Part shown: in pieces, positions 1-7,787 of the stretch
Position numbering within the stretch: position 1 is the stretch's first letter
Layout of the letters: every line of letters begins with the position of its first letter
Origin: Streptomyces sp. Je 1-79
GTDB lineage: Bacteria > Actinomycetota > Actinomycetes > Streptomycetales > Streptomycetaceae
Length of the DNA: 33,942 bases
Assembly (NCBI RefSeq): GCF_025195125.1
Contig: NZ_JAMGSL010000022.1
Coordinates: 50,743 to 84,684 of the forward strand
Direction: 5' to 3'
Notes under the pieces: generated by a model
What the model saw: only the letters and a program-made list of their open reading frames with translations
Told to the model about the DNA's origin: nothing
The model's database searches: none
Translations under genes and position numbers: made by a program

Positions 1-196
1 GGAGGCATCCCGGCGGCCCGCCGCCATGCTGTTCCTGGCCACGCCGCTCCCGCGAACAAGGCCCGGTCGGAATTCTCGCGGGCACCTTGCCCCGACGACG
101 CGTGCTTGGCCGTAACTCACCTGCCGGTCAAGCGGGTTCGGAACTACCTTGGGGCCGTCGCGCCGCGACGCACGTCCGCTTCTCCGAGGGGGAACC

Positions 197-337
197 ATGT
201 CAGCAGTGCGCAAGACCCTGACGGTCCTGGCCATGACCACACTCATCACGCTCGGCTTCGCCGGGACCAGCCACGCCGACATCAGCTGCGAGTGGGTGTG
301 GGACGGGGCCGGGGCCTTCTACTGCCAGCAGGCGTAA
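197..337 (+). CDS. Small secreted two-cysteine peptide, 46 aa
   Basis: I do not recognise this peptide. The ATG at 197 is chosen because GAGGGGGAAC lies just upstream; an in-frame ATG at 149 would add an arginine-rich stretch before the signal peptide. The product has a basic N-terminus (SAVRK), a hydrophobic core of about 17 residues and an SHA|D cleavage site, which would leave a mature peptide of about 19 residues with two cysteines (residues 31 and 43) flanking a tryptophan- and aromatic-rich segment. That architecture suggests an exported peptide with one disulfide. It is transcribed alone and ends against a strong hairpin at 353-380. A signalling, antimicrobial or structural role is only speculation. 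The reading frame is quite sure, the function unknown. Confidence 0.6.
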   Translation: MSAVRKTLTVLAMTTLITLGFAGTSHADISCEWVWDGAGAFYCQQA

Positions 338-352
338 CCGCGTTCGGCCCGC

Positions 353-380
353 ACGGCCCGCCGGTCTCCCGGCGGGCCGT
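353..380. terminator. Strong bidirectional terminator hairpin
   Basis: A perfect 12-bp stem (ACGGCCCGCCGG / CCGGCGGGCCGT) with a TCTC loop sits between the convergent secreted-peptide and methyltransferase genes. There is no U tract, which is usual for Streptomyces terminators. A second 7-bp hairpin (CCCGGCG-CGT-CGCCGGG) follows at 383-399 and would serve the minus-strand gene. Confidence 0.7.
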
Positions 381-412
381 CTCCCGGCGCGTCGCCGGGC
401 GCGTCCGGGCCG

Positions 413-1159
413 TCAGGCGCGGCAGCGGAGCATCTCGAACGCCGGGTTGGTCCGGTAGTCCGCCCAGAACGCGTCGCCGTACGCGGCGACCCCTGCGGGC
501 GACACCTCGGTCGGCACCCAGGTGATCTCGCTGAACCCGGCCTTGGCCAGGGACGTCTCGAAGACCTCGCGGCGCGCCAGACCGGAGGTGAACGAGATCG
601 GCGCACCCTCAAGCAGCGCGGTGACCCGCACCCGGGGCCCGGTGCCGGCCTCCTCGCCCGTCAGCTCGGTCAGGAACCCGTACGGGCGCGGCGACGGGCC
701 GGAGAAGTCGTAGTCCGGCCTCTGATGGAGCATGAAGAACTCGCCGCCGCTCTTCAGAGTCCCGTGCACCCGGCGACACATCTGCTCGAACTCGGGGACG
801 GTCTCCGCGTAGTTGAGCAGCATCACCGCGGTCGCCACGTCGTAACGGTCCCCCGCCGTCGACAGGCCCGCCACGTCGCCGACCTCGTAGCGGACACCCA
901 GCGGGTCGGCCTGCTCGATGCGTGCCGCGGCACCGATCATCTCGCCGGAGATGTCGACGCCGAACACCTCCGCCGCGCCGCGCCGCTTCAGCTCCCGGCT
1001 GTAGAAGCCGGTGCCGCAGGCGAGGTCGATCACCTTCTTGCCCTCGACGTCCCCGACCATGCGAAGGAAGCTGGGCGCTTCCACGTACTGGGCCAGCGGC
1101 AGGCCCTTGAACCCCTCGAACGCCTCACCGATCTCGTCGTACGTCTGCTGCGCGCTCAC
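413..1159 (-). CDS. SAM-dependent methyltransferase, class I
   Basis: The protein (248 aa) is a Rossmann-fold methyltransferase. Motif I is DLACGTG at residues 45-51, the acidic ribose-binding residue is D69 in GVDIS, and GDVAGL near 94-99 is the motif II/III region. The product is cytosolic and soluble. The family covers small-molecule methyltransferases of the UbiE/COQ5 and Methyltransf_11/25 type; the substrate cannot be read from sequence. The start is GTG, supported by GGGAGGAG seven to ten bases upstream. It is monocistronic, converging on the small secreted-peptide gene and diverging from the acetyltransferase at 1405 across a 245-bp gap in which I find no further gene. Family assignment is sure, physiological role is not. 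Confidence 0.88.
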   Translation of the reverse strand: MSAQQTYDEIGEAFEGFKGLPLAQYVEAPSFLRMVGDVEGKKVIDLACGTGFYSRELKRRGAAEVFGVDISGEMIGAAARIEQADPLGVRYEVGDVAGLSTAGDRYDVATAVMLLNYAETVPEFEQMCRRVHGTLKSGGEFFMLHQRPDYDFSGPSPRPYGFLTELTGEEAGTGPRVRVTALLEGAPISFTSGLARREVFETSLAKAGFSEITWVPTEVSPAGVAAYGDAFWADYRTNPAFEMLRCRA

Positions 1160-1392
1160 CGCGCACTCCTCCCGTTGGGTGTCCTTGCTCCGGACTCCGG
1201 CAGTCTCTCCAGACGCGACGGCGGGCTCGTACTGGCAAGAGCTACAAAGATCAGGGGGGCGAGTCGGTACTCACACGGACGAACCGCAGGACAGAGGTGG
1301 GGCGGTGGCACCTGGGCGCGAGAAGTACGCAGCCGCGCCAGAGGTGTTGCACAGAACAACCCCTCACTCGGCGGGCCCCTCGGGCACGGGCC

Positions 1393-1398
1393 TAACGT
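1393..1398 (+). promoter_or_regulatory. Candidate -10 box of a leaderless gene
   Basis: TAACGT fits the TANNNT -10 pattern and is followed by only six bases before the ATG at 1405. No Shine-Dalgarno sequence is present, so the acetyltransferase mRNA may start at its own ATG. No convincing -35 box is visible at the expected distance. Confidence 0.35.
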
Positions 1399-1404
1399 TG
1401 GTCC

Positions 1405-1953
1405 ATGCCGAAGCTGCCGACCCGCGTCGAACTCCGCCCGCTCACCCGCTCCGACCAGGACGAGTTCTGCGCGCTCGCGCGGGCCAGCTCCAGGCTGCAC
1501 CTGCCGTGGATGCAGCTGCCCGCGACCGCGGAGGAGTTCCAGCTCTGGATGGGCCGCTTCGACGACGGGGCCAACCAGGGCTTCCTGGTCCGGGTCCGGG
1601 AGACCGGGGCAGCCGCAGGCATGGTCAACATCAACTCGATCATCCGGGGCCGCTACCAGGGCGCGTCCCTCGGCTATGCGGCCTTCGCCCCGTCCGCGGG
1701 GCACGGCTACATGACCGAGGGGGTCGCCGCCACCCTGCGGTACGCCTTCACCGAGCTGCGCCTCCACCGGCTGGAGGCCAGTATTCAGCCGGGGAACAGG
1801 GCGTCCGTGGCCCTGGTCCAGCGGCTGGGCTTCCGCTACGAGGGCGTGTCGCCGGCCTACCTCTACATCGACGGGGCCTGGCGGGACCACGAACGCTGGG
1901 CCGCCACCGCACCGCAGCCCTGGACGCCCGATCCGTCCCTGCCCGAGGTCTGA
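1405..1953 (+). CDS. GNAT-family N-acetyltransferase, RimJ/RimL-like
   Basis: The 182-aa protein has the fold markers of the GCN5-related acetyltransferases: the acetyl-CoA pyrophosphate loop AGHGYMTEG at about residues 98-106 and the LHRLEAS..GNRASVALVQRLGF segment at about 119-147, typical of RimJ/RimL-type enzymes that acetylate ribosomal-protein N-termini or small amines. The substrate is not determinable. ATG 1405 is the first codon that keeps the complete N-terminal strand; there is no ribosome-binding site, and a -10-like box six bases upstream suggests a leaderless transcript. A hairpin follows at 1982-2000. The gene stands alone. Confidence 0.88.
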   Translation: MPKLPTRVELRPLTRSDQDEFCALARASSRLHLPWMQLPATAEEFQLWMGRFDDGANQGFLVRVRETGAAAGMVNINSIIRGRYQGASLGYAAFAPSAGHGYMTEGVAATLRYAFTELRLHRLEASIQPGNRASVALVQRLGFRYEGVSPAYLYIDGAWRDHERWAATAPQPWTPDPSLPEV

Positions 1954-1981
1954 ACCACGGGACGCCGCACGCGCCGAGCCC

Positions 1982-2000
1982 CCGGCCCGTCTTGGGCCGG
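1982..2000. terminator. Terminator hairpin between convergent genes
   Basis: CCGGCCC and GGGCCGG form a 7-bp stem around GTCTT. It lies between the acetyltransferase and the HEAT-like gene, which converge here. Confidence 0.5.
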
Positions 2001-2021
2001 CGCGTCGACCGGGGCGGCCCC

Positions 2022-3227
2022 CTAGTCCTGCCAGTAGAAGAGCAGCGTCTCGACCGTGAGGGGTTCGCGGGCGCCGAAGTAGTAGACGCACAGGTCCGTG
2101 ACCCGGATCGCGCCGGTCTCCGCGTCGATCCAGCGGAAGCCCGCCGATTCCAGCGCCCCGCGGGCGGCGCAGCCGTCGTCCTCGCCGGTCGCGAACGGGC
2201 CGAGGGTGCTGATCAGGAGCCGGCTCCCGCCGGCCTCGATCACGTAGTACGTCCCGTCCCCCTGCTGGTTGTCCTCGCCGCACGAGACCGGGGGCTTCGG
2301 GGCCAGGCCCGCTGCCGTGAGCGCGGACGTCGCGCGGCGCAGCCGGTCGTCCATGTCGGGGCGGGCGGGGGGCTCGGTGCACAGAGCCTCGACGCGCCAC
2401 CGGGGGTCGCTCCGGTGCGCGCAGCCGGGGCCGTACGCGTGGACGATCGCGGCGCGCAGCTCCTCGTCCAGGCCCTCGACCTCGACCCGGGGGCGGCCCA
2501 GGCGCTCGTAGACCTCCCTGGTCTCGGCGGTGTCCTCGGTGAGGCCGTGCAGCGCGTACGCCGCCCACAACCTGGCCTCGACCGTCGGCGCCTCGTCGAT
2601 GCAGTGGCGCAGGCGGTCCGCGTCGGTCGCGAGCGACTGGGCGAGGTACGCGACCCCACGGTCCGGGTCCGCGAGCGCGTCCGTCACGTCCTCGTCGGCG
2701 CGGTAGCGCATCCGGAGCTGGAAGATCCGGTCCTCGGGCCGGGCCGTGCCCAGGTCCGCCAGGACCGAAGCCGTGCCCCACCGGTCCACCAGTCCGTCCA
2801 GACCCGCCTCCCCGGCGGCCCGGACGCGCGGCCACGGCGAGGCGGCGAGGGTCGCCAGCTCGCGCGCGGCCGAGCGGTCGCCGAGCAGGCCCCGCGCCTT
2901 CAGGAACGCCTCGGCCATGCCGTACGAGGTGTCGCCGCGGCGGTCCTCGTGCCGCAGCCAGGGCAGCAGCTCCGGCCGGTCCGCGAGCAGGTCGAGGAGG
3001 GCGGTGCGTACCTCGGCGGTGTCGCGGGGGTCGCGGACGCGCGCCGTCAGCTCGGGGACGTACCGCTCCGGGACCCGCCCGGTCAGCGCGATCACGCAAG
3101 GCCTGCGGCGCCACCACGGGTGCCGGGCGTCGGCCACGTACCGGGCGAGTACCCGCGCGTCCACCTCCAGCAAGCCGGTGGTGTCGGCGCGTCCGGCCTG
3201 CGGGATCAGGGTCTCGATGCTCGGCAT
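2022..3227 (-). CDS. HEAT-like repeat protein of unknown function
   Basis: The 401-aa product shows repeated alpha-helical segments rich in Leu, Ala and Arg over residues 40-250, for example around DTAEVRTALLDLLADRPELL and SPWPRVRAAGEAGLDGLVDR, as expected for HEAT/ARM solenoids. The last 100 residues are different: more beta-like, with CGEDNQQGDGTYYVIEAGG and ending in FYWQD. No catalytic motif, signal peptide or membrane segment is visible. Such actinobacterial proteins probably act as scaffolds, but the role is unknown. Upstream, TAGCAT lies six bases before ATG and no Shine-Dalgarno sequence exists, which suggests leaderless expression. The arginase-family gene diverges from it 88 bp away. 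Confidence 0.75.
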   Translation of the reverse strand: MPSIETLIPQAGRADTTGLLEVDARVLARYVADARHPWWRRRPCVIALTGRVPERYVPELTARVRDPRDTAEVRTALLDLLADRPELLPWLRHEDRRGDTSYGMAEAFLKARGLLGDRSAARELATLAASPWPRVRAAGEAGLDGLVDRWGTASVLADLGTARPEDRIFQLRMRYRADEDVTDALADPDRGVAYLAQSLATDADRLRHCIDEAPTVEARLWAAYALHGLTEDTAETREVYERLGRPRVEVEGLDEELRAAIVHAYGPGCAHRSDPRWRVEALCTEPPARPDMDDRLRRATSALTAAGLAPKPPVSCGEDNQQGDGTYYVIEAGGSRLLISTLGPFATGEDDGCAARGALESAGFRWIDAETGAIRVTDLCVYYFGAREPLTVETLLFYWQD

Positions 3228-3233
3228 TCGGGG

Positions 3234-3239
3234 ATGCTA
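3234..3239 (-). promoter_or_regulatory. Candidate -10 box, leaderless HEAT-protein gene
   Basis: Read on the minus strand this is TAGCAT, matching TANNNT, with CCCCGA separating it from the ATG. This spacing would place the transcription start at or next to the start codon. No clear -35 is present. Confidence 0.35.
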
Positions 3240-3315
3240 CTGCTCCCGCACCTCGCTGAGCAGGGCATTTTCATCGAGGTGCACGCGGTCCTCCCGGCTG
3301 GGACACCATGGACGT

Positions 3316-4191
3316 ATGCCACTGATCAGCCCTGAGCCGGTCGTCGTCGAGGCTCCGTCCGTCCTCGGACTGCGGCCGTCCGGGGTCGAGGAACTGCCCG
3401 GGGTCCTGCTCGGCGGGATGCCGCGGGCGGGACGGTTGGAGGCTCCGGAGTACGACCCCGTACGGGACGCCGGGACGGGGATGCTGAATCCGGGCGGCAT
3501 CGCGCGGTACTCCGTACAGCTGGCGGATGTCGTCGGCGAGGTCCTCGACTCCGGGCGGTTCCCCGTCGTTCTCGGCGGCGACTGCAGCATCCTGCTCGGC
3601 AATCTCCTCGCACTGCGCCGCCGGGGGCGCTACGGCCTCCTCTTCCTCGACGGGCACACCGACTTCTACCAGCCGTCCGCCGAGCCGACCGGCGAGGTGG
3701 CGTCGATGGAGCTCGCCCTCGCCACCGGGCGCGGCCCCCGCATCCTCGCCGATCTCGAAGGGCGGGGGCCGCTGGTCCGGGACGAGGACGTCGTCGCCTT
3801 CGGGTTCCGGGACGCCGACGAGTCCGCCGCGGCCGGGAGCCGGCCGCTCCCGCCGGGGCTGTACGCCCTCGACCTCGACGACGTGCGCGCGGTCGGTGCC
3901 GGCGAGGCCGCTCGCGGCGCCGTCGGCCGGCTCGCCGAACAGGGCGGGTACTGGGTCCATCTGGACGTCGACGTCCTGGACGACGCGATCATGCCTGCCG
4001 TCGACTACCGCCTGCCCGGCGGGCTGAGCTGGGCGGAGCTGGAGGCCGTACTACGGACGGCCCTGGCCGACGAGCGGGCCGTCGGGTTCGACGTCACGAT
4101 CTTCAACCCGCGCCTGGACCCCGACGGGACGATCGCGGCCCGGCTGACCGAGTGCCTGCGCTCGGCCCTGTCGTCCCGGCCGGGCGGCTGA
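3316..4191 (+). CDS. Arginase/ureohydrolase-fold protein with altered metal site
   Basis: The 291-aa protein has the three signature blocks of the ureohydrolase family: GGDCS at 87-91, DGHTD at 112-116 and HLDVDVLD at 215-222. In arginases and agmatinases the first block is GGDHS, where His binds manganese; here it is Cys90. The HGM-type histidine normally downstream of the second block is also not evident (the segment reads GEVASMELALATG). D112, H114, D116, D217 and D219 are kept, so one or two metal ions may still bind. True arginase activity is doubtful; a formiminoglutamase, guanidino-acid hydrolase or non-classical role is possible. ATG 3316 is chosen by homology at PLISPEP; the ribosome-binding site is weak. 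Confidence 0.8.
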   Translation: MPLISPEPVVVEAPSVLGLRPSGVEELPGVLLGGMPRAGRLEAPEYDPVRDAGTGMLNPGGIARYSVQLADVVGEVLDSGRFPVVLGGDCSILLGNLLALRRRGRYGLLFLDGHTDFYQPSAEPTGEVASMELALATGRGPRILADLEGRGPLVRDEDVVAFGFRDADESAAAGSRPLPPGLYALDLDDVRAVGAGEAARGAVGRLAEQGGYWVHLDVDVLDDAIMPAVDYRLPGGLSWAELEAVLRTALADERAVGFDVTIFNPRLDPDGTIAARLTECLRSALSSRPGG

Positions 4192-4361
4192 CGGTCGAAG
4201 GCTGCCTGACAGGGCCCGGAGCGCTTCGTCGGCCGGGTCCGAACGAGTGGACTCTCCGGGGCGTTGGGCCGGGGAAAGGACGCGCGCGGGGGTCGCGGGG
4301 GTCACGTTGGCGTTCCCGATCCTGAACCGGCCCGATCCCGAACTGGAAGAGACGCCCCGAC

Positions 4362-5564
4362 ATGCGACGCACCCCCACCCGCCGTCTGTTCGCCGCCGCG
4401 CTGCTCGTGGCGTCCGTGCTGGCCCCCGTGGCCACCACTCCCGCCACCGCCATCCCCGCCCCGCCCTCCCACCGGCACGGCACGCAGGACTGCCCGCGCG
4501 ACGAGGGTCTCGGCCCGGAGCTGACCGCGCGGCTGGACAAGGCCATCGAGGACGTCCGTACCCAGGCCGGCATCCCCGGGGTCGTCGCCGGGGTGTGGAT
4601 GCCGGGCAAGGGGTGCTACGTCCGTGCCTTCGGCGTCGCCGACAAGGTCACCGGCAAGCCGATGACCACCTACGGCGCCGTACGGATCGGCAGCGAGACC
4701 AAGACCTTCACGGTCACCGCGCTCCTGCAGCTCGTCGATGCCGGCAGGGTCGGGCTGGACGACCCGATCTCCCGCTACATCGACGGCGTGCCCAACGGCG
4801 ACAACATCACGCTGCGTCACCTGGCCGAGATGCGCAGCGGACTCTTCCCGTACACCTCCGACCCGGACTTCGTCCATGCCCTGCTGAGCGATCCGTACCG
4901 CGCGTTCACCCCGCACGAGGTGCTCGCGTACGGCTACCGGCACGACAACACCTTCGCGCCGGGCACGCAGTTCGAGTACTCCAACACCAACCTCGTCCTC
5001 CTCGGCCTCGTGATCGAGAAGGTCACCGGTCAGCGCCTCGCCGACGTCATCGACCGGCGGGTCCTCCGCCCGGCCGGGCTGCGCGAGACGCTCTTCCCGA
5101 CGGGGGCGGAGTTCCCCGAGCCGCACCCGCGGGGCTACACCGACCAGACGCTGAGCGGCGAGGTCGCCGACTCGACGGACTGGAACCCCAGTTGGGGCTG
5201 GGCGGCGGGGGCGATGATCTCGGACCTGCACGACCTGCGCCGCTGGGCGAAGATCGTGGCCACCGGGGAGCTGCTCAGCCCGCAGTCCCAGGCGGAGCGG
5301 CTCAGGACGCTGCCGACGGGCTTCCCCGGCACGAGCTACGGACTCGGCATCTTCGATGCGAACGGCTGGATCGGGCACAACGGATCCATCCCGGGCTACG
5401 AGACCGTGACGGTCTATCTGCCCTCGCAGAAGGCCACGATGGTGCTCATGCTCAACACGGACATCTCCGCCGGAGGCCAGGAGCCGAGCACGCTGGTCGC
5501 CCGGGCCGTGACGGCGATCGTGACCCCGGAGAACGTGTACGACGGCTCGGTCCAGCCGCGGTAG
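4362..5564 (+). CDS. Secreted serine beta-lactamase-fold hydrolase / D-Ala-D-Ala carboxypeptidase-like
   Basis: The 400-aa protein belongs to the class C beta-lactamase/DD-peptidase family. An N-terminal signal peptide (RRTPTRR, then a hydrophobic run, ending near ATA at residue 30) directs it outside the cell. The catalytic triad motifs are complete: SETK at 111-114 (nucleophile Ser111, Lys114), YSN at 206-208 and HNG at 339-341. Streptomyces R61 DD-peptidase is the classical relative, and trimming of peptidoglycan stem peptides or esterase activity is likely; beta-lactam hydrolysis is possible but not shown. The ATG is preceded by GGAAGAGACG. It is monocistronic and converges on the alpha/beta hydrolase gene. 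Confidence 0.9.
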   Translation: MRRTPTRRLFAAALLVASVLAPVATTPATAIPAPPSHRHGTQDCPRDEGLGPELTARLDKAIEDVRTQAGIPGVVAGVWMPGKGCYVRAFGVADKVTGKPMTTYGAVRIGSETKTFTVTALLQLVDAGRVGLDDPISRYIDGVPNGDNITLRHLAEMRSGLFPYTSDPDFVHALLSDPYRAFTPHEVLAYGYRHDNTFAPGTQFEYSNTNLVLLGLVIEKVTGQRLADVIDRRVLRPAGLRETLFPTGAEFPEPHPRGYTDQTLSGEVADSTDWNPSWGWAAGAMISDLHDLRRWAKIVATGELLSPQSQAERLRTLPTGFPGTSYGLGIFDANGWIGHNGSIPGYETVTVYLPSQKATMVLMLNTDISAGGQEPSTLVARAVTAIVTPENVYDGSVQPR

Positions 5565-5625
5565 CCGAGGGGGCGGCGGGGCGGCCGAGCGGTGCCGCGC
5601 GGTGCCGCGCCCGCCGTCCCACCGG

Positions 5626-6477
5626 CTACGACGTCAGGACGCCCTCCAGGAACGGCTCGATCGCCGTGCGCCAGGCTTCGGGGTGGTCGTAGTGGAGGAG
5701 GTGGCCCGCGTCCGGGATCTCCGCGTACGCCCCGCGCGGGAGGACGCGGACCATCTCCTGGGCCTCGGCGCGGCCCAGTTCGCCGTCCAGGCCGCGGACC
5801 ACGAGCGTCGGGCAGCGGACCTGGGCGAGCGAGTCCCAGTGGGCGTCGTGGACCCAGGTCTCGCGGGAGGTCAGCATCTGGGCGGGGTCGAAGACCGGGT
5901 ACCAGCCGTCGGGGCGTTCGGACATCACCTCGGCGAAGAACTCGCCGCGCGCGGGGTTCGGCCGCTCGACCCAGGGGTCTTCGTCGCCGAACCACTGGCG
6001 TACGCCGTCGAGCGAGGGGAAGGGCACCGGCCAGCGGCGGAACCAGTCCTGCCACTCCCGCTGGGAGGCGGCTCCGAGGGCCGACGCCCTCATGTCGCAG
6101 ATGACCAGGGCGCGGACAAGGTCGGGGTGCTCGGCGGCGAGCTGCCAGGCGGTGAGCGCGCCCATGGAGTGACCGACGAGGGTGACGGGGCCGAGGCCGA
6201 GCTGCTCGACGGCGGCGGCCGCGTCCGCGACGTACGCCTCACGCGTGAAGGGGCCCGCGCCGGGCTTGTCGCTCCGGCCGTGACCGCGCTGGTCCAGGGC
6301 GACGACCCGATGGCGCTCGGCCAGCCAGCGGGCGGTGGGGGCCCAGTGGGAGGCGCGCCCCATCAGGCCGTGCAGAAGTAAGACGCCGGACCCGGCCGTC
6401 CCCGCCCGCTCTTCCGTGAACTCCCAGGCAGCCAGGCGTACGCCGCCGGCCCCGGTGACGTCGAGACGTCGCACCAT
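5626..6477 (-). CDS. Alpha/beta-hydrolase
   Basis: The protein (283 aa from this start) has the oxyanion region LLLHGLMG, the strand DQRGHGRSDKP, the nucleophile elbow GHSMG and a late GLDGE acid followed by IPDAGHLLHYDHPE containing the catalytic histidine. It is cytosolic; likely activities are esterase, lipase-like or C-C hydrolase, with substrate unknown. An ATG at 6594 would add 39 residues, but that extension has many A/T third positions unlike the rest and overlaps an inverted repeat, so it looks like untranslated leader; ATG 6477, preceded by AGAGGGGGTGCC, is preferred. Confidence 0.88.
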   Translation of the reverse strand: MVRRLDVTGAGGVRLAAWEFTEERAGTAGSGVLLLHGLMGRASHWAPTARWLAERHRVVALDQRGHGRSDKPGAGPFTREAYVADAAAAVEQLGLGPVTLVGHSMGALTAWQLAAEHPDLVRALVICDMRASALGAASQREWQDWFRRWPVPFPSLDGVRQWFGDEDPWVERPNPARGEFFAEVMSERPDGWYPVFDPAQMLTSRETWVHDAHWDSLAQVRCPTLVVRGLDGELGRAEAQEMVRVLPRGAYAEIPDAGHLLHYDHPEAWRTAIEPFLEGVLTS

Positions 6478-6529
6478 GTTCCCTGGCACCCCCTCTTTCC
6501 CATCGAGCGTGTCGAGCACCGCCAGACTA

Positions 6530-6545
6530 TCGAACCCATATTCGA
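6530..6545 (-). promoter_or_regulatory. Palindrome resembling a LexA box
   Basis: TCGAACCCATATTCGA has perfect TCGAA/TTCGA arms and resembles the Gram-positive SOS box (CGAAC-N4-GTTCG) with deviations. It sits about 55 bp upstream of the alpha/beta-hydrolase start inside a longer imperfect inverted repeat (6532-6556). LexA control is only a possibility. Confidence 0.25.
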
Positions 6546-6594
6546 AAATGGGGTTCTGCCACGTAACACCCCTCGTTCGAGTGACGGCGCTCAA

Positions 6595-6966
6595 GGATTG
6601 ACGAGCGCCGCCGAGGGGAGATCTTCAGCGGGAGGCGGACCGCTCGGGGAAAACGGTCCGTGGGGAATGACCCTGGGAGCTCGGGGCTCCGGGTCAGCAC
6701 AGGGGAGGACAGGCCCCGGCGCCCATGGGCGCCGGGGCCCTCTGTCTGGTGGCACACCGCCCCGGACGACTCCATCGCACCCACCCCTCCCCGGCCGTAC
6801 GGCTGCACCCAGCGTGGCACGCCGAGGGGCGTGGGCGTGGCGATTCCGCCGTAAAACGGGCCGCGGAAGCCCCGCACCCTCCCGAGCTGCGAGGACCCGG
6901 GCCGACCACGGACGCGACGGCGCCCCGGCGCCGCCCGCGGAAGCCGGAGGACCGGGCCGACAGGCC
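6595..6966. other. Non-coding stretch with three stacked hairpins
   Basis: No gene with Streptomyces codon bias is visible. Three consecutive inverted repeats occur: CGGACCG/CGGTCCG at 6636-6642/6654-6660; TGACCC/GGGTCA (6668-6673/6691-6696) enclosing GGAGC/GCTCC; and a perfect 28-bp palindrome at 6712-6739. The last can end transcription in either direction. The rest, 6740-6966, is the downstream flank of dmdR1 and shows nothing I can name. Confidence 0.5.
6712..6739. terminator. Perfect 28-bp palindrome, probable terminator
   Basis: GGCCCCGGCGCCC pairs with its exact complement around a central AT. The palindrome is fully symmetric, so it would fold on either strand. It is located between the start of the alpha/beta-hydrolase gene and the end of dmdR1. 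Confidence 0.5.
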
Positions 6967-7659
6967 CTAGCGCTTCGCCACGAAGACGTGCGCCGCCACG
7001 TCGGCCTCCAGCTCGGCCGCCTCGCCGCTGCTGCCGACCAGGATCCCGCCCGCCGACTCCGTCACGCTCACCACCGAGCCGGGCTGCACGCCCGCGCGGC
7101 GCAGCGTGTACATCAGCTGCGCGTCCGTCTGGATCGGCTCCCCGATCCGGCGCACGACGACCGTCTTGCCGTCCGTACCCGGGTCCAGGTCGGCGAGGGA
7201 CACCATGGAGTCGTCCAGGAAGGACTCCGCCTCGGCCTTCTCGCCCAGCTCCTCCAGACCCGGGATCGGGTTGCCGTACGGCGACTCCGTCGGGTGCCGC
7301 AGGAGCTCCAGAACGCGCCGCTCCACGGCCTCGCTCATCACGTGCTCCCAGCGACAGGCCTCCGCGTGGACCTGCTCCCACTCCAGGCCGATCACGTCGA
7401 CGAGAAGACACTCCGCGAGCCGGTGCTTGCGCATCACGCGCGTCGCCAGCCGCCGGCCCTCGTCCGTCAGCTCCAGGTGCCGGTCGCTCGCGACGGCCAC
7501 CAGGCCGTCGCGCTCCATACGGGCCACCGTCTGGCTGACCGTCGGGCCGCTCTGATCGAGCCGCTCCGCGATCCGGGCGCGCATGGGGACCACACCTTCC
7601 TCTTCCAGCTCGAGGATGGTGCGGAGATACATCTCCGTGGTGTCGATCAGTCCGGACAT
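6967..7659 (-). CDS. dmdR1: DtxR/IdeR-family iron-dependent repressor
   Basis: The 230-aa protein closely matches the DtxR/IdeR family over its whole length (VDTTEMYLRTI..., ARIAERLDQSGPTVSQTVAR, MRKHRLAE, CRWEHVMSE, NPIPGL). Metal ligands known from IdeR are present: M10, C102, E105, H106 for the primary site and H79, E83, H98 plus E174/Q177 from the SH3-like domain for the second. With Fe(II) bound it represses siderophore (desferrioxamine) and iron-uptake genes. The ATG at 7659 with GAGGGG upstream gives the family's usual length; an upstream ATG at 7845 is out of keeping with homologues. It diverges from the SIS-protein gene over a 160-bp region with a DasR-like site. In S. coelicolor the orthologue is DmdR1. 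Confidence 0.93.
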   Translation of the reverse strand: MSGLIDTTEMYLRTILELEEEGVVPMRARIAERLDQSGPTVSQTVARMERDGLVAVASDRHLELTDEGRRLATRVMRKHRLAECLLVDVIGLEWEQVHAEACRWEHVMSEAVERRVLELLRHPTESPYGNPIPGLEELGEKAEAESFLDDSMVSLADLDPGTDGKTVVVRRIGEPIQTDAQLMYTLRRAGVQPGSVVSVTESAGGILVGSSGEAAELEADVAAHVFVAKR

Positions 7660-7757
7660 ACGTGCCCCTCGATGAGTCGTGCGCTGGCCCTGCACCAATT
7701 CTGACGCATCCCACGGACAACCGTGCCGCGCAGGGGAAACGGCAGGGAAAGGCGGTA

Positions 7758-7787
7758 TTGACAGAGCAATGGTCCAGACCGCACCGT
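7758..7787 (+). promoter_or_regulatory. Probable promoter of the SIS-domain gene
   Basis: TTGACA (7758-7763) is a perfect -35 box; 18 bases on, CACCGT is a poor -10. The DasR-like operator at 7768-7783 occupies the spacer, so a bound repressor would exclude RNA polymerase. Confidence 0.45.
7768..7783. promoter_or_regulatory. DasR-responsive element (dre)-like operator
   Basis: AATGGTCCAGACCGCA matches the core TGGTC-N-AGACC of the DasR/GntR consensus (ACTGGTCTAGACCAGT), with mismatches mainly in the outer bases. DasR is the aminosugar-phosphate-responsive repressor of Streptomyces. The site lies between dmdR1 and the SIS gene, overlapping the latter's promoter, as I recall from work linking N-acetylglucosamine and siderophore control in S. 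coelicolor. Confidence 0.7.

Noticed and set aside
6597..6626. A plus-strand promoter (TTGACG at 6598) for a small RNA over the three hairpins
   Set aside because: At 17 bp spacing the -10 position is ATCTTC, which does not fit; without it the small-RNA idea remains only a possibility.
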